Source: Mycobacteroides sp. LB1 (GTDB taxonomy: Bacteria; Actinomycetota; Actinomycetes; Mycobacteriales; Mycobacteriaceae). Taken from it: a stretch of 64,000 bases of DNA. The notes beneath the pieces were generated by a model that was given only the letters and a program-made list of their open reading frames with translations, was not told the origin of the DNA and did not search any database. Below, one piece after another: positions 41,848-50,632 of the stretch. A program made the position numbers and the translations under genes. Numbering within the stretch: position 1 is the stretch's first letter; each line of letters opens with the position of its first letter. The DNA is taken from contig NZ_JACCFF010000002.1 of the NCBI RefSeq assembly GCF_013449725.1, positions 310,001 through 374,000 on the forward strand, given 5' to 3'.

Positions 41848-44166
41848 GTGCGCAAGTCGAACACCGCCTCACGGTTCACCGAGAAGTTCTGGAAGCTGCT
41901 CGGTGCGACCACCGATAAAGACCAGAGCCAGTCACTGGCCCTCGTGGACGCCTCGAAGAAGTACGACGAGAAGGCCAAGGACCTCACCGACGAGCAGCTC
42001 ACCAAGGCGGCTAAAAAACTCGACCTGACTGACGGCGTCGAGTCCAAGGACATCGGCCAGTTCCTCGCGATCGTGCGCGAGGCCGCCGACCGAACCATCG
42101 AACAGCGGCCGTTCGACGTTCAGCTGCTAGGCGCGTTGCGCATGCTCGACGGCGACGTCATCGAAATGGCCACCGGCGAGGGCAAGACGCTTACCGGTGC
42201 GATCACCGCCGCGGGATACGCGTTGGGCGGGCGCAGCGTGCACGTCATCTCCGTCAACGACTACCTAGCCCGCCGTGACGCCGAATGGATGGGACCGTTC
42301 CTGGAACGGCTCGGGTTGACGGTTGGGTGGATCACCGAGGAATCCACCGCCGACGAACGTCGTGAGGCCTATGCCGCCGACGTCACCTATGGCTCAGTCA
42401 ACGAGATCGGTTTCGACGTGCTCCGCGACCAGCTGGCCATCGACGTCGACGACCTGGTGTCACCGAGCCCCGATGTCGCGGTCGTCGACGAAGCCGACTC
42501 GGTTTTGGTCGACGAGGCATTGGTGCCCCTGGTGCTGGCAGGCACGAGCCACCGGGAGGCCCCGAGCTTCGAGGTTATCGAGGCGATTCGCGACCTGACC
42601 GCAGGCGAGGACTATGAGGCCGATAACGATCGACGCAATATCTTCCTGACCGACATCGGTGCCCGGAAGCTCGAAAAGCGACTCGGGAACATCGACCTGT
42701 ACTCCGAGCATCACGTCGGGACCACCCTCACCGAGGTCAACGTGGCCCTACACGCACATGTGCTCCTGGAGCGCGATGTGCACTACATCGTGCGCGACGG
42801 GGCCGTGCATCTGGTCAACGCCTCACGTGGCCGCATCGCCACCCTGCAACGCTGGCCCGACGGCCTGCAGGCAGCGGTCGAAGCCAAGGAGGGCATCGAA
42901 ACCACCGACACCGGTGAGGTTCTCGACACCATCACCGTGCAGGCGCTCGTCAACAGGTACCCGCGCGTCTCCGGTATGACCGGTACGGCGCTCGCGGCCG
43001 GCGAACAGCTTCGGCAGTTCTACAAGCTGGGCGTCTCACCGATCCCGCCCAATACGCCAAACATCCGCGAGGACCAGCCCGACCGCGTGTACATCACCGA
43101 AGCGAGCAAGAACGACGCCATCGTCGCGCATATCGCCGAGATCCACGCCACCGGCCAGCCAGTACTCGTCGGCACCCACGATGTCGCCGAATCCGAGGCG
43201 CTGCATCATCGTTTGGTGCGCTCGGGCGTTCCCGCAGTCGTGCTAAACGCCAAGAACGATGCCGAGGAGGCCCGCGTCATCGCCGAGGCCGGCGCGCTCA
43301 ATGTCGTCACGGTCTCCACACAGATGGCGGGCCGTGGTACCGATATCCGCCTGGGCGGCTCCGACGAGTCCGACTACGACGCGGTCGTGGAGGTCGGTGG
43401 GCTGCACGTCGTCGGCACAGGCCGGCACCGCACCGAACGGCTCGACAACCAGCTACGCGGACGTGCGGGACGTCAGGGCGACCCCGGATCGTCGGTCTTC
43501 TTCTCCAGCTGGGAGGACGAGGTCGTTGTGGCACACCTGGATTCGGCCAAACTCCCCACCGAAACCGATGATGACGGCCAGATCGTCAGCACCAAGGCCG
43601 GCAGCCTCATCGACCACGCGCAGCGCGTCGCCGAGGGCGCAATGCTCGACCTGCACGCCAACACCTGGCGATACAACCAGCTGATCGCCCAGCAGCGGGC
43701 CATCATCGCCGACCGTCGCGAGACCCTGCTGCGCACCGACACCGCACGCAAGGAGCTACAGGAGCGTTCGTCGGAACGCTACGACGAGCTGGCTGAGGAA
43801 CTTTCCGACGAGCGGCTGGAACGCATCTCGCGGCAGATCATGCTGTACCACCTCGACCGCGGGTGGGCGGACCACCTGGCGTACCTCTCCGATGTGCGCG
43901 AAAGCATCCATCTGCGGGCGCTCGGACGGCAGAACCCGATCGATGAGTTCCACCGGTTGGCCGTCGACGCCTTCGCATCGCTGGCGGCCGACGCCGTGGA
44001 AGCGGCACAGCAGACCTTCGACACCGCGAATCTGGTTGACGAGGAACAGGGATTGGATCTGTCGAAGCTCGCGCGGCCGACGTCGACGTGGACGTACATG
44101 ATCCACGACGACCCGCGCAAGAACGACAGTCTCTCGATCCTGAACCTGCCGGGCGTCTTCAGCTGA
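41848..44166 (+). CDS. secA2: Accessory Sec translocase ATPase SecA2
   Basis: 772 residues from GTG 41848 ([17 protein letters not shown]), which aligns with the M. tuberculosis start. DEAD motor motifs: MATGEGKT (Walker A), [35 protein letters not shown] and [14 protein letters not shown]. It lacks the long C-terminal linker and zinc tail of SecA1, as expected for SecA2. It powers export of a subset of proteins, including some without signal peptides. Length is a little under M. tuberculosis SecA2 (808). Confidence 0.96.
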   Translation: MRKSNTASRFTEKFWKLLGATTDKDQSQSLALVDASKKYDEKAKDLTDEQLTKAAKKLDLTDGVESKDIGQFLAIVREAADRTIEQRPFDVQLLGALRMLDGDVIEMATGEGKTLTGAITAAGYALGGRSVHVISVNDYLARRDAEWMGPFLERLGLTVGWITEESTADERREAYAADVTYGSVNEIGFDVLRDQLAIDVDDLVSPSPDVAVVDEADSVLVDEALVPLVLAGTSHREAPSFEVIEAIRDLTAGEDYEADNDRRNIFLTDIGARKLEKRLGNIDLYSEHHVGTTLTEVNVALHAHVLLERDVHYIVRDGAVHLVNASRGRIATLQRWPDGLQAAVEAKEGIETTDTGEVLDTITVQALVNRYPRVSGMTGTALAAGEQLRQFYKLGVSPIPPNTPNIREDQPDRVYITEASKNDAIVAHIAEIHATGQPVLVGTHDVAESEALHHRLVRSGVPAVVLNAKNDAEEARVIAEAGALNVVTVSTQMAGRGTDIRLGGSDESDYDAVVEVGGLHVVGTGRHRTERLDNQLRGRAGRQGDPGSSVFFSSWEDEVVVAHLDSAKLPTETDDDGQIVSTKAGSLIDHAQRVAEGAMLDLHANTWRYNQLIAQQRAIIADRRETLLRTDTARKELQERSSERYDELAEELSDERLERISRQIMLYHLDRGWADHLAYLSDVRESIHLRALGRQNPIDEFHRLAVDAFASLAADAVEAAQQTFDTANLVDEEQGLDLSKLARPTSTWTYMIHDDPRKNDSLSILNLPGVFS

Positions 44167-44222
44167 TAACGGGCTGTCTGTTTGCGCGCGGTATCACTGC
44201 GCGGATATGAGAGGCTGGCCGG

Positions 44223-44852
44223 ATGGGAAGCGCAGAGCCCTCCACCGGCGATGAGCCTCTTGGGCGAAGAACATCGGACGCAGACGATCGGATTCTGACG
44301 GTCCCGAACGTGCTAAGCGTCATTCGGCTGGCGTTCATCCCACTCTTCCTGTATTTGGTGCTGGTAAAGCACGCTGACGGTTGGGCTGTCGCCATCCTGA
44401 TGCTCAGCGGCTTCACCGACTGGGCCGACGGCAAGATCGCCCGGCTGATGAACCAGTCGTCTCATCTCGGGGCACTCCTGGACCCGGCGGCCGACCGGCT
44501 CTACATGGTGACCACCCCGATCGCCCTCGCGATCCGAGACATTGTGCCGTGGTGGATCGTCATCACGCTGCTGGCCCGCGACGTCATTCTCACCCTCGGG
44601 CTGCCGATCGTGCGCCGGCGTGGAATCGAGGCGCTCCCGGTCATCTACCTCGGCAAGGCCGCGACCTTCGCGTTGATGTCCGCATTCCCACTCATCCTCA
44701 TCGGCGAATGGGACTCGTTGTGGGGCAAGGTGATCGGCCCGTGCGGGTGGGCGTTCCTCATGTGGGGACTCGGGATTTACCTGTGGACGTTCGTGCTCTA
44801 CATCGCGCAGATTGTCATGGTGGTACGTCAGCTGCCCAAAGTGAGCACATGA
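44223..44852 (+). CDS. pgsA2: CDP-alcohol phosphatidyltransferase (PgsA2/Rv1822-like)
   Basis: 209 residues, the exact length of M. tuberculosis Rv1822. The family motif D-G-x2-A-R-x8-G-x3-D-x3-D is seen as DGKIARLMNQSSHLGALLDPAAD. About five membrane helices. Enzymes of this class make phosphatidylglycerophosphate or cardiolipin; Rv1822 has been suggested as the cardiolipin synthase. One base separates its stop from the DUF881 gene, so it heads that operon. Confidence 0.9.
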   Translation: MGSAEPSTGDEPLGRRTSDADDRILTVPNVLSVIRLAFIPLFLYLVLVKHADGWAVAILMLSGFTDWADGKIARLMNQSSHLGALLDPAADRLYMVTTPIALAIRDIVPWWIVITLLARDVILTLGLPIVRRRGIEALPVIYLGKAATFALMSAFPLILIGEWDSLWGKVIGPCGWAFLMWGLGIYLWTFVLYIAQIVMVVRQLPKVST

Positions 44853-44853
44853 G

Positions 44854-45810
44854 ATGACCGATGAGAGCAGTACCCCCGACCCGGTGCGTGGCAACGGGAC
44901 ACATCTCATGGGTGGTTTCGAACCCGAGGAAGGCCTGGGACACCACACCGCCAACCGACCCAAGCGCAATCCGGTGCCCTCGCTGCTGCGCACGCTGCTC
45001 TCCGATCATCTGGATGCCGGATACGCCGAGGCCGCTGCCGCCCGTCGGAGCGGAGCCATGCCGCGCTCACGCTGGGCCGAATGGGGTTGGCAGGCAATCG
45101 CTGCCATCACCATCGCCGCTGTTTTCGCGGCGGCCGTCGCCCAGACCACCCGTATCGCACCCGGCATGAAGCAAGAGAAGCAGGGGCTGCTGGTGAGCAT
45201 CCGCGGTGAACAGCGCGATTCGAGCGCGCTGGAATCCACTCGTGACCGTCTGTCAGCCGAGGTGGCCGGCGCTCGACGCACTCAGCTGGAAGGCAACACA
45301 CAGGGCAAGGAGCTGCTGAATCGGTTGGACCAGTTGGGTCTTGCGGCAGCGAGCACCGAGGTACGTGGGCCTGCGCTCATCGTCACGCTGGCGGACCCGG
45401 GCAGCGCCGGCGATCTGTCGGACGTCTCAAAGGAACGTGTCCCGCGCAGCCAGCAGGTCATTCTGGACCGTGACATGCAGCTTGTCGTGAACTCGTTGTG
45501 GACCAGTGGCGCAGAGGCGATTTCGGTCTCCGACCTACGCATCGGCCCGAATGTGACGATGCGTCAGGCCGGGGGAGCGATCCTGGTCGACAACCAGCCG
45601 ACCAGCTCGCCGTACCGGATCGTGGCGATCGGTCCGGCCAACACGATGAAATCCTCCTTCGAACGCAGCCCGGGAATGGCCCGGATGCGGTTACTGCAGA
45701 AGTCCTACGGCATCAGGCTCACCCTCGCCACCGAAGAAGACGTGCACATGGCGCCGGCGGCCAATCGGGATGTGAAGTATGCCAAAGAAATTCCGACGGG
45801 TAACCGGTGA
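44854..45810 (+). CDS. DUF881 membrane-anchored protein (Rv1823-like)
   Basis: 318 residues. A ~70-residue cytosolic, basic N-terminus precedes one transmembrane helix (AIAAITIAAVFAAAVAQT, about 82-99), a coiled coil (QRDSSALESTRDRLSAEVAG) and the DUF881 domain outside (VRGPALIVTLADPG, LVVNSLWTSGAEAISVSDLR, AILVDNQPTSSPYRIVAIG). DUF881 pairs flanking a small basic protein occur beside division genes in Gram-positive bacteria. Function unknown. Confidence 0.87.
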   Translation: MTDESSTPDPVRGNGTHLMGGFEPEEGLGHHTANRPKRNPVPSLLRTLLSDHLDAGYAEAAAARRSGAMPRSRWAEWGWQAIAAITIAAVFAAAVAQTTRIAPGMKQEKQGLLVSIRGEQRDSSALESTRDRLSAEVAGARRTQLEGNTQGKELLNRLDQLGLAAASTEVRGPALIVTLADPGSAGDLSDVSKERVPRSQQVILDRDMQLVVNSLWTSGAEAISVSDLRIGPNVTMRQAGGAILVDNQPTSSPYRIVAIGPANTMKSSFERSPGMARMRLLQKSYGIRLTLATEEDVHMAPAANRDVKYAKEIPTGNR

Positions 45811-45846
45811 CGTGACCCATACCGTGATGTGGAGAGGAAGTAGACG

Positions 45847-46179
45847 ATGATCGGCATAGTCGCGCTGGCGATCGGCGTGGTTTTGGGGCTGGTGTTTCAC
45901 CCGAACGTTCCTGACGCCGTCGCCCCGTACTTGCCGATCGCGGTGGTGGCTGCGCTCGACGCACTGTTCGGCGGTGCTCGCGCATATCTGGACCAGATAT
46001 TCGATTCGAAGGTCTTCGTGGTGTCCTTCGTGTTCAACGTCTTGGTGGCGGCCCTGATCGTGTTCGTCGGCGACCAGCTCGGGGTCGGCACGCAATTGTC
46101 CACGGCCATCATCGTCGTACTCGGCATTCGCATCTTCGGAAACGCTGCCGCCTTGCGGCGCAGGTTGTTTGGAGCGTGA
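45847..46179 (+). CDS. sbp: Small basic membrane protein, DUF1290 (Rv1824-like)
   Basis: 110 residues with three hydrophobic helices: GIVALAIGVVLGLVF, AVVAALDALFGGARAYL and VSFVFNVLVAALIVFVG. The end is basic (AALRRRLFGA). It matches the Sbp/DUF1290 family, placed between two DUF881 genes as in Bacillus and other actinobacteria. Probably a membrane scaffold. ATG 45847 has GAGAGGAAG upstream. Confidence 0.87.
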   Translation: MIGIVALAIGVVLGLVFHPNVPDAVAPYLPIAVVAALDALFGGARAYLDQIFDSKVFVVSFVFNVLVAALIVFVGDQLGVGTQLSTAIIVVLGIRIFGNAAALRRRLFGA

Positions 46180-46183
46180 GCCG

Positions 46184-46999
46184 GTGACCGATTCGTCTAA
46201 CGCGCCGCAAGGTCAGACTCCTTCCCCGGACCAGCCCCCGGGGAAGGCCGCAGACAGCGCTGCACACCCCGGCAAGCACGAGATGCCCAAAACGCGCCGG
46301 CCGACTACGCGCACCCAGATCACTTTCGGAGTGCTCGGCGTGGTGTTATGCGCGCTGCTCGGCCTGGCGATCACCACCCAGGTTCGTCAGACCGAATCGG
46401 GTGATGGCCTCGATACCGCGCGACCGGCCGACCTGCTGGTACTGCTCGACTCATTGCAACAGCGGGACGCCAACCTGAACAAGGAAATTGCGGACCTGCA
46501 GCAGGGCCTTATTACCATGCGCGCCAGTGGAACCGGCAATCAGGCGGTGATCAACGACGCCAAGGCTCGCCTGTCCGCACTGTCGATCATGGTGGGGACC
46601 GTCGGTGCCACCGGACCGGGCGTCATTCTCACCGTCAACGACCCCGGACAGGGTCTCGGACCGGAATCCCTGCTCGACATCATCAACGAACTACGGGCGG
46701 CCGGCGCCGAGGCCATCGAGATCAAAGCGAACAACCAATCGGTGCGTATCGGTGCCGATTCGTGGGTCACCGGGACCCCCGGACAACTCACCGTCGATGG
46801 TGTGCCATTGAGCCCGCCGTATTCGGTTCTCGCGATAGGCGATCCGCCGACACTCGCGGCCGCGATGAACATTCCGGGTGGCGCTGTCGATACTGTTTCG
46901 CGGGTAGGTGGGAGCGTTACCATCGACCAGCCGGCGCGCGTGGACATCACCACCTTGCGAGAACCGAAACCGCGCCAATACGCTCAGCCCGGCAAGTAA
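46184..46999 (+). CDS. DUF881 membrane-anchored protein, second copy (Rv1825-like)
   Basis: 271 residues from GTG 46184 with GGAG 9 bp upstream; TTG 46169 inside the previous gene is an alternative. A disordered cytosolic N-terminus (~50 residues), one transmembrane helix (TFGVLGVVLCALLGLAITT), a coiled coil (LLVLLDSLQQRDANLNKEI) and DUF881 follow (GATGPGVILTVNDPGQG, INELRAAGAEAIEIKANNQ). Sister of the Rv1823-like gene. In M. tuberculosis Rv1825 has been linked to the cell wall or division; this is from memory. Confidence 0.87.
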   Translation: MTDSSNAPQGQTPSPDQPPGKAADSAAHPGKHEMPKTRRPTTRTQITFGVLGVVLCALLGLAITTQVRQTESGDGLDTARPADLLVLLDSLQQRDANLNKEIADLQQGLITMRASGTGNQAVINDAKARLSALSIMVGTVGATGPGVILTVNDPGQGLGPESLLDIINELRAAGAEAIEIKANNQSVRIGADSWVTGTPGQLTVDGVPLSPPYSVLAIGDPPTLAAAMNIPGGAVDTVSRVGGSVTIDQPARVDITTLREPKPRQYAQPGK

Positions 47000-47051
47000 C
47001 CTCCGTGCCCAGCGACCACAGACCACTCACCGAGAGCAAGGATGACTCACC

Positions 47052-47447
47052 GTGACCGAAATTCCTGCCGACCTGCACTACACCGAGGAACACGAGTGGG
47101 TGCGGCGCACGGGTGACACGACCGTGCGAATCGGGATCACCGACTACGCGCAGTCGCAGCTCGGTGACGTGGTGTTCGTCCAACTGCCGGATGTCGGCGC
47201 CGATCTCGCGGTTGGCTCCACGTTCGGCGAGGTCGAATCCACCAAGTCGGTATCGGACCTGTTTGCGCCCATCACAGCGAAAGTCGTTGGCGCGAATGGC
47301 GATTTGGATTCCAACCCGCAACTGGTCAATTCCGATCCGTATGGTGAGGGCTGGTTGGTCGATCTTGAGGTCGCCAGTGCGGCAGACCTCGACACGGCTC
47401 TTAATGACCTCTTAGACGCATCGGGATATGGTGACGCCACCGACTAG
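47052..47447 (+). CDS. gcvH: Glycine cleavage system H protein
   Basis: 131 residues from GTG 47052. The lipoyl-lysine site is [18 protein letters not shown] near the N-terminus and the [11 protein letters not shown] segment are family hallmarks. It shuttles the aminomethyl group among P, T and L proteins. gcvP lies 3 kb downstream with its own riboswitch; gcvT is not in the window. Confidence 0.96.
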   Translation: MTEIPADLHYTEEHEWVRRTGDTTVRIGITDYAQSQLGDVVFVQLPDVGADLAVGSTFGEVESTKSVSDLFAPITAKVVGANGDLDSNPQLVNSDPYGEGWLVDLEVASAADLDTALNDLLDASGYGDATD

Positions 47448-47642
47448 GAGGGCACCTGTTCTCCATCCAGTCCGATGACGAAAATTTCTGACCGACCGCC
47501 TGCGGATACGGCAGAGGTGGCCCGTTATGGGCAGTCAGACGGTACGGTCGAAAATGAGCGGCGATGAGGGTCGTGAAGAGCGTCATGCTCAACGAGATCC
47601 GCACTGACAATCGAATCCTCCAGGGGCGAGGAAGAAGGAGCC

Positions 47643-48113
47643 ATGGTGACCGATAACGACAAGGACGACACGTCAGGCGAGGTCACCGCGGAAACGACTT
47701 CGGTGTTCCGCGCCGATTTCGCCACCGAGCTGGAAGCGCCCGCACAGGCCGGTTCCGACGTGTCCGGTGTCGAGGGATTGCCCGCCGGATCGGCACTGTT
47801 GGTCGTCAAGCGCGGACCCAATGCGGGATCGCGTTTTCTGCTGGATCAGGCAACCACCTCGGCTGGACGCCATCCGGACAGCGACATTTTCCTCGATGAC
47901 GTCACGGTGAGCCGTCGTCACGCCGAATTCCGCCTTGACAGTGACGAATTCCAGGTCGTCGACGTGGGCAGCCTCAACGGCACCTACGTAAACCGCGAGC
48001 CCGTGGATTCAGCTGTCCTCGCCAACGGCGACGAAGTGCAGATCGGGAAGTTCCGTCTGGTTTTCCTGACGGGCCCCAAGTCGGCCGGCGACGACGCCGC
48101 GGGCGGGCAGTGA
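47643..48113 (+). CDS. garA: FHA-domain metabolic regulator GarA
   Basis: 156 residues. The N-terminal phosphorylation motif ETTS (T18, T19) is the target of PknG/PknB in mycobacteria. The FHA domain (residues ~60-150) has [19 protein letters not shown] and GSLNGTYVN. Unphosphorylated GarA binds and inhibits 2-oxoglutarate decarboxylase and activates glutamate dehydrogenase handling, steering carbon to glutamate. Start ATG 47643 has GAAGGAG upstream. It sits 8 bp before ftsR. Confidence 0.95.
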   Translation: MVTDNDKDDTSGEVTAETTSVFRADFATELEAPAQAGSDVSGVEGLPAGSALLVVKRGPNAGSRFLLDQATTSAGRHPDSDIFLDDVTVSRRHAEFRLDSDEFQVVDVGSLNGTYVNREPVDSAVLANGDEVQIGKFRLVFLTGPKSAGDDAAGGQ

Positions 48114-48120
48114 TCAGCAC

Positions 48121-48864
48121 GTGACAGCTCCCGACCGGCCGGCTCTCACCGGAATGTCGATCGGGTCGGTACTCGACCTGTTGCGTCCGGAGTTTCCCGA
48201 CGTCACGATCTCGAAGATTCGGTTTCTCGAATCGGAGGGACTGGTTACCCCGTCGCGTAGCGCGTCGGGGTATCGCCGGTTTTCGGCCTATGACGCCGAG
48301 CGGCTTCGGTTCATCCTGACTGCGCAACGCGATCACTATCTGCCCTTGAAGGTGATCAAGGAACAGCTCGACGCTCAGCCAGACGGAGCACTGCCCGATG
48401 CGACGGGGTTTACCGGCGGTCCTCGTCTTTTTGCCATCACCGATGGCGACAGCGCCAACAGTGTTGCCCGTCAAGGATTTCCGCCTGTCCGACCCACACG
48501 GCTCAGCCGCGAGGACCTGCTCTCGCGTTCGGGCGCGGACGAGGTGCTGCTGACTTCGCTCATCAAAGCGGGAATCATCACCGCCGGACCTGGCGGTTTC
48601 TTCGACGAATACACGGTCCTGATCGTCCAGTGCGCCGCTGAGCTGGCCGACTACGGCGTCGAGCCACGGCATCTGCGCACCTTCCGATCGGCCGTCGATC
48701 GGGAGACCGATTTGATCGCCCAGATCGTCGGCCCGACCGTCAAGGCCAACAAGGCAGGGGCCCGCGACCGCGCCGATGACCTGATCCGGGAGGTGGCGGC
48801 GCTGTCGATCGCGCTCCACGGCGCCATGATCAAGTCCGCGGTGCGCGGCGTCCTCGATCGCTGA
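48121..48864 (+). CDS. ftsR: MerR-family regulator FtsR (Rv1828-like)
   Basis: 247 residues from GTG 48121. The winged helix has [27 protein letters not shown] and [16 protein letters not shown] dimerisation helix follows and the C-terminal half is a helical effector domain. Corynebacterial FtsR activates ftsZ; Rv1828 is its relative and a structure exists. Neither metal-binding cysteines nor an obvious effector site can be seen. Confidence 0.88.
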   Translation: MTAPDRPALTGMSIGSVLDLLRPEFPDVTISKIRFLESEGLVTPSRSASGYRRFSAYDAERLRFILTAQRDHYLPLKVIKEQLDAQPDGALPDATGFTGGPRLFAITDGDSANSVARQGFPPVRPTRLSREDLLSRSGADEVLLTSLIKAGIITAGPGGFFDEYTVLIVQCAAELADYGVEPRHLRTFRSAVDRETDLIAQIVGPTVKANKAGARDRADDLIREVAALSIALHGAMIKSAVRGVLDR

Positions 48865-48909
48865 GTACTAGACTCGCGGTACGACGGACGTACTGGTGTT
48901 GGAGGCACG

Positions 48910-49413
48910 ATGAGCGAAGTTCGAGTCGTGGGAATCCGCGTGGAACAGCCCCAGAACCAGCCGGTGTTGTTGTTGCGGGAGTCCGGCGGTGATCGATACC
49001 TGCCTATTTGGATCGGTCAGTCGGAGGCGGCGGCCATTGCCCTGGAGCAACAGGGAGTAGAGCCGGCGCGGCCGCTTACCCATGATCTGATCCGTGATCT
49101 GATAGCGGCCCTTGGGCATTCGCTCAAGGAAGTGCGGATCGTGGATCTGCAGGAGGGTACGTTCTACGCGGATCTGGTCTTCGATAGCGATATCCGGGTG
49201 TCGGCAAGACCCTCGGATTCGGTGGCAATCGCGCTGCGGGTCGGGGTTCCGATCTACGTCGAGGAGGCCGTACTCGCCGAGGCAGGTTTGATCATTCCCG
49301 ACGAGGACGACGAGGACTCCGGCGGAGCGCTGCGAGAAGACGAGGTAGAGAAGTTCAAAGAATTTCTCGATAGCGTGTCGCCCGACGACTTCAAGGCCAC
49401 AGAAGGCCCGTAA
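48910..49413 (+). CDS. DUF151 bifunctional-nuclease-family protein (Rv1829-like)
   Basis: 167 residues behind GGAGG. The DUF151 core is LLLRESGGDRYLPIWIGQSEAAAIALEQQG, followed by RPLTHDLIRDLIAALG and RPSDSVAIALRVG. Homologues include plant nucleases and a Thermotoga structure. The natural substrate in mycobacteria is unknown. The C-terminal tail is acidic. Confidence 0.87.
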   Translation: MSEVRVVGIRVEQPQNQPVLLLRESGGDRYLPIWIGQSEAAAIALEQQGVEPARPLTHDLIRDLIAALGHSLKEVRIVDLQEGTFYADLVFDSDIRVSARPSDSVAIALRVGVPIYVEEAVLAEAGLIIPDEDDEDSGGALREDEVEKFKEFLDSVSPDDFKATEGP

Positions 49414-49476
49414 CAGGCCTTAAGTAACGACTAAGTCTCAACCTGACCTTGACAGTCACCGCCCGGGCGCGTCGCG

Positions 49477-49504
49477 TTGACCGGGATTTCACGGGGGCCA
49501 TAAT
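49477..49504 (+). promoter_or_regulatory. Promoter of the Rv1830-like gene
   Basis: TTGACC (49477-49482) and CATAAT (49499-49504) are 16 bp apart. Start of transcription near 49511 leaves a leader of about 150 bases that contains a small hairpin, GGTTC-TCAAG-GAACC (49599-49613). Confidence 0.5.
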
Positions 49505-49658
49505 TTGACTCAGCGGCCGGCACGGGGCAACGCAAGGGGCGTATGCTCGGAGAATTCGTGCTTGGACGAACGCACTACCGGCGGACTCGGATTCCTAAGG
49601 TTCTCAAGGAACCCACGGGACAGACAACCGGGGAAGCGATCGGCGAGAGGGAGCAGAA

Positions 49659-50285
49659 GTGGTCGAACAGCCGGAGCAGGGGCAGCTGGATATGACGCTG
49701 GACACTGGCGTAGCGGGTTCCGCTGGGTCCTCCGTGTCGCCTGGACCTGTCCAGCCGGGCCTCTTCCCGGATGACTCACTTCCAGATCAGCTCGTCGGCT
49801 ACCGCGGTCCCAGCGCCTGCCAGGTTGCTGGCATCACCTATCGCCAACTGGACTACTGGGCCCGCACCTCACTCGTGGTTCCCTCGATTCGCGGCGCCGC
49901 CGGTTCGGGTAGCCAGCGCCTGTACTCGTTCAAGGACATCCTGGTTCTCAAGATCGTCAAGCGACTGCTGGACACCGGGATCTCCCTACAGAACATCCGG
50001 GTTGCCGTCGAACACCTGCGTCAGCGCGGGGTCGAAGACCTTGCGAACATCACGCTGTTCTCGGACGGCACCACCGTCTATGAATGCACCTCCGCTGAAG
50101 AGGTTGTCGACCTCCTGCAGGGCGGACAGGGTGTATTCGGCATCGCGGTCAGCGGCGCCATGCGCGAGCTGACCGGCGCCATCGCCGAGTTTCCGGGGGA
50201 GCGTGCCGACGGTGGCGAGGCCATCGAGGCGCCCGAGGACGAACTGGCCTCCCGTCGCAAGGATCGCGCCCGCAAAATCGGCTGA
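49659..50285 (+). CDS. resR: MerR-family regulator (ResR/Rv1830-like)
   Basis: 208 residues from GTG 49659. The N-terminal ~45 residues are Gly/Pro/Ser-rich. The MerR winged helix is YRGPSACQVAGITYRQLDYWART, RLYSFKDILVLKIVKRLLDTGIS. The C-terminus carries a small alpha/beta region and a basic end. Rv1830 (resR) variants in M. tuberculosis were tied to post-antibiotic recovery. With ftsR nearby, both MerR genes flank a DUF151 gene as in M. tuberculosis. Confidence 0.88.
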   Translation: MVEQPEQGQLDMTLDTGVAGSAGSSVSPGPVQPGLFPDDSLPDQLVGYRGPSACQVAGITYRQLDYWARTSLVVPSIRGAAGSGSQRLYSFKDILVLKIVKRLLDTGISLQNIRVAVEHLRQRGVEDLANITLFSDGTTVYECTSAEEVVDLLQGGQGVFGIAVSGAMRELTGAIAEFPGERADGGEAIEAPEDELASRRKDRARKIG

Positions 50286-50308
50286 TCCAGCTCTACCGCC
50301 TTACCGGT

Positions 50309-50337
50309 CTGGACCAGAGGCTGTACTCGCGTAAACT
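50309..50337 (+). promoter_or_regulatory. Candidate promoter of the glycine riboswitch-gcvP unit
   Basis: CTGGAC (50309) and TAAACT (50332) are 17 bp apart, placing the start near 50344, just before the riboswitch. Confidence 0.45.
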
Positions 50338-50349
50338 GGTTCCGCATCG

Positions 50350-50588
50350 CCCGTGGGCGGGAGAGTGTCATGACCGCCAGTCATGACCGCCGAAGGAGCA
50401 ACACCTCTCCGCCAATCTCTCAGGCCCCCGAACCGCTCTCGGCCCCGATGCCTCTGGAAAGCGGTGATCTGGCCTACGCCCGGACCGCCCGCCGACGGGG
50501 AAAGGCTTCTGAACTGGCTTTTTTTGCCAGATTTTGACGCTGAATCTCTCAGGCGCCCCTAGCGGGTCGATGACAGAGGGAGGGGAGA
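50350..50588 (+). promoter_or_regulatory. Tandem glycine riboswitch ahead of gcvP
   Basis: Two aptamers are visible. The first has GGGCGGGAGAGTG, CCGCCGAAGGAGCAAC, CAATCTCTCAGGC and CCTCTGGAAAGCGG. The second has CGCCGACGGGGAAAG, the hairpin CTGGC-T7-GCCAG as a variable arm, TGAATCTCTCAGGCGCC and GACAGAGGGAGGGG. The repeated CTCTCAGGC and AGAGGG elements are diagnostic of the glycine class. The 3' end runs into the likely Shine-Dalgarno region, so translational as well as transcriptional control is possible. Glycine should switch on gcvP. Confidence 0.9.
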
Positions 50589-50632
50589 TTTTGTCGCGTG
50601 CCAGCCGCGCGACTCGGCCCTCCGGGAGTAAC

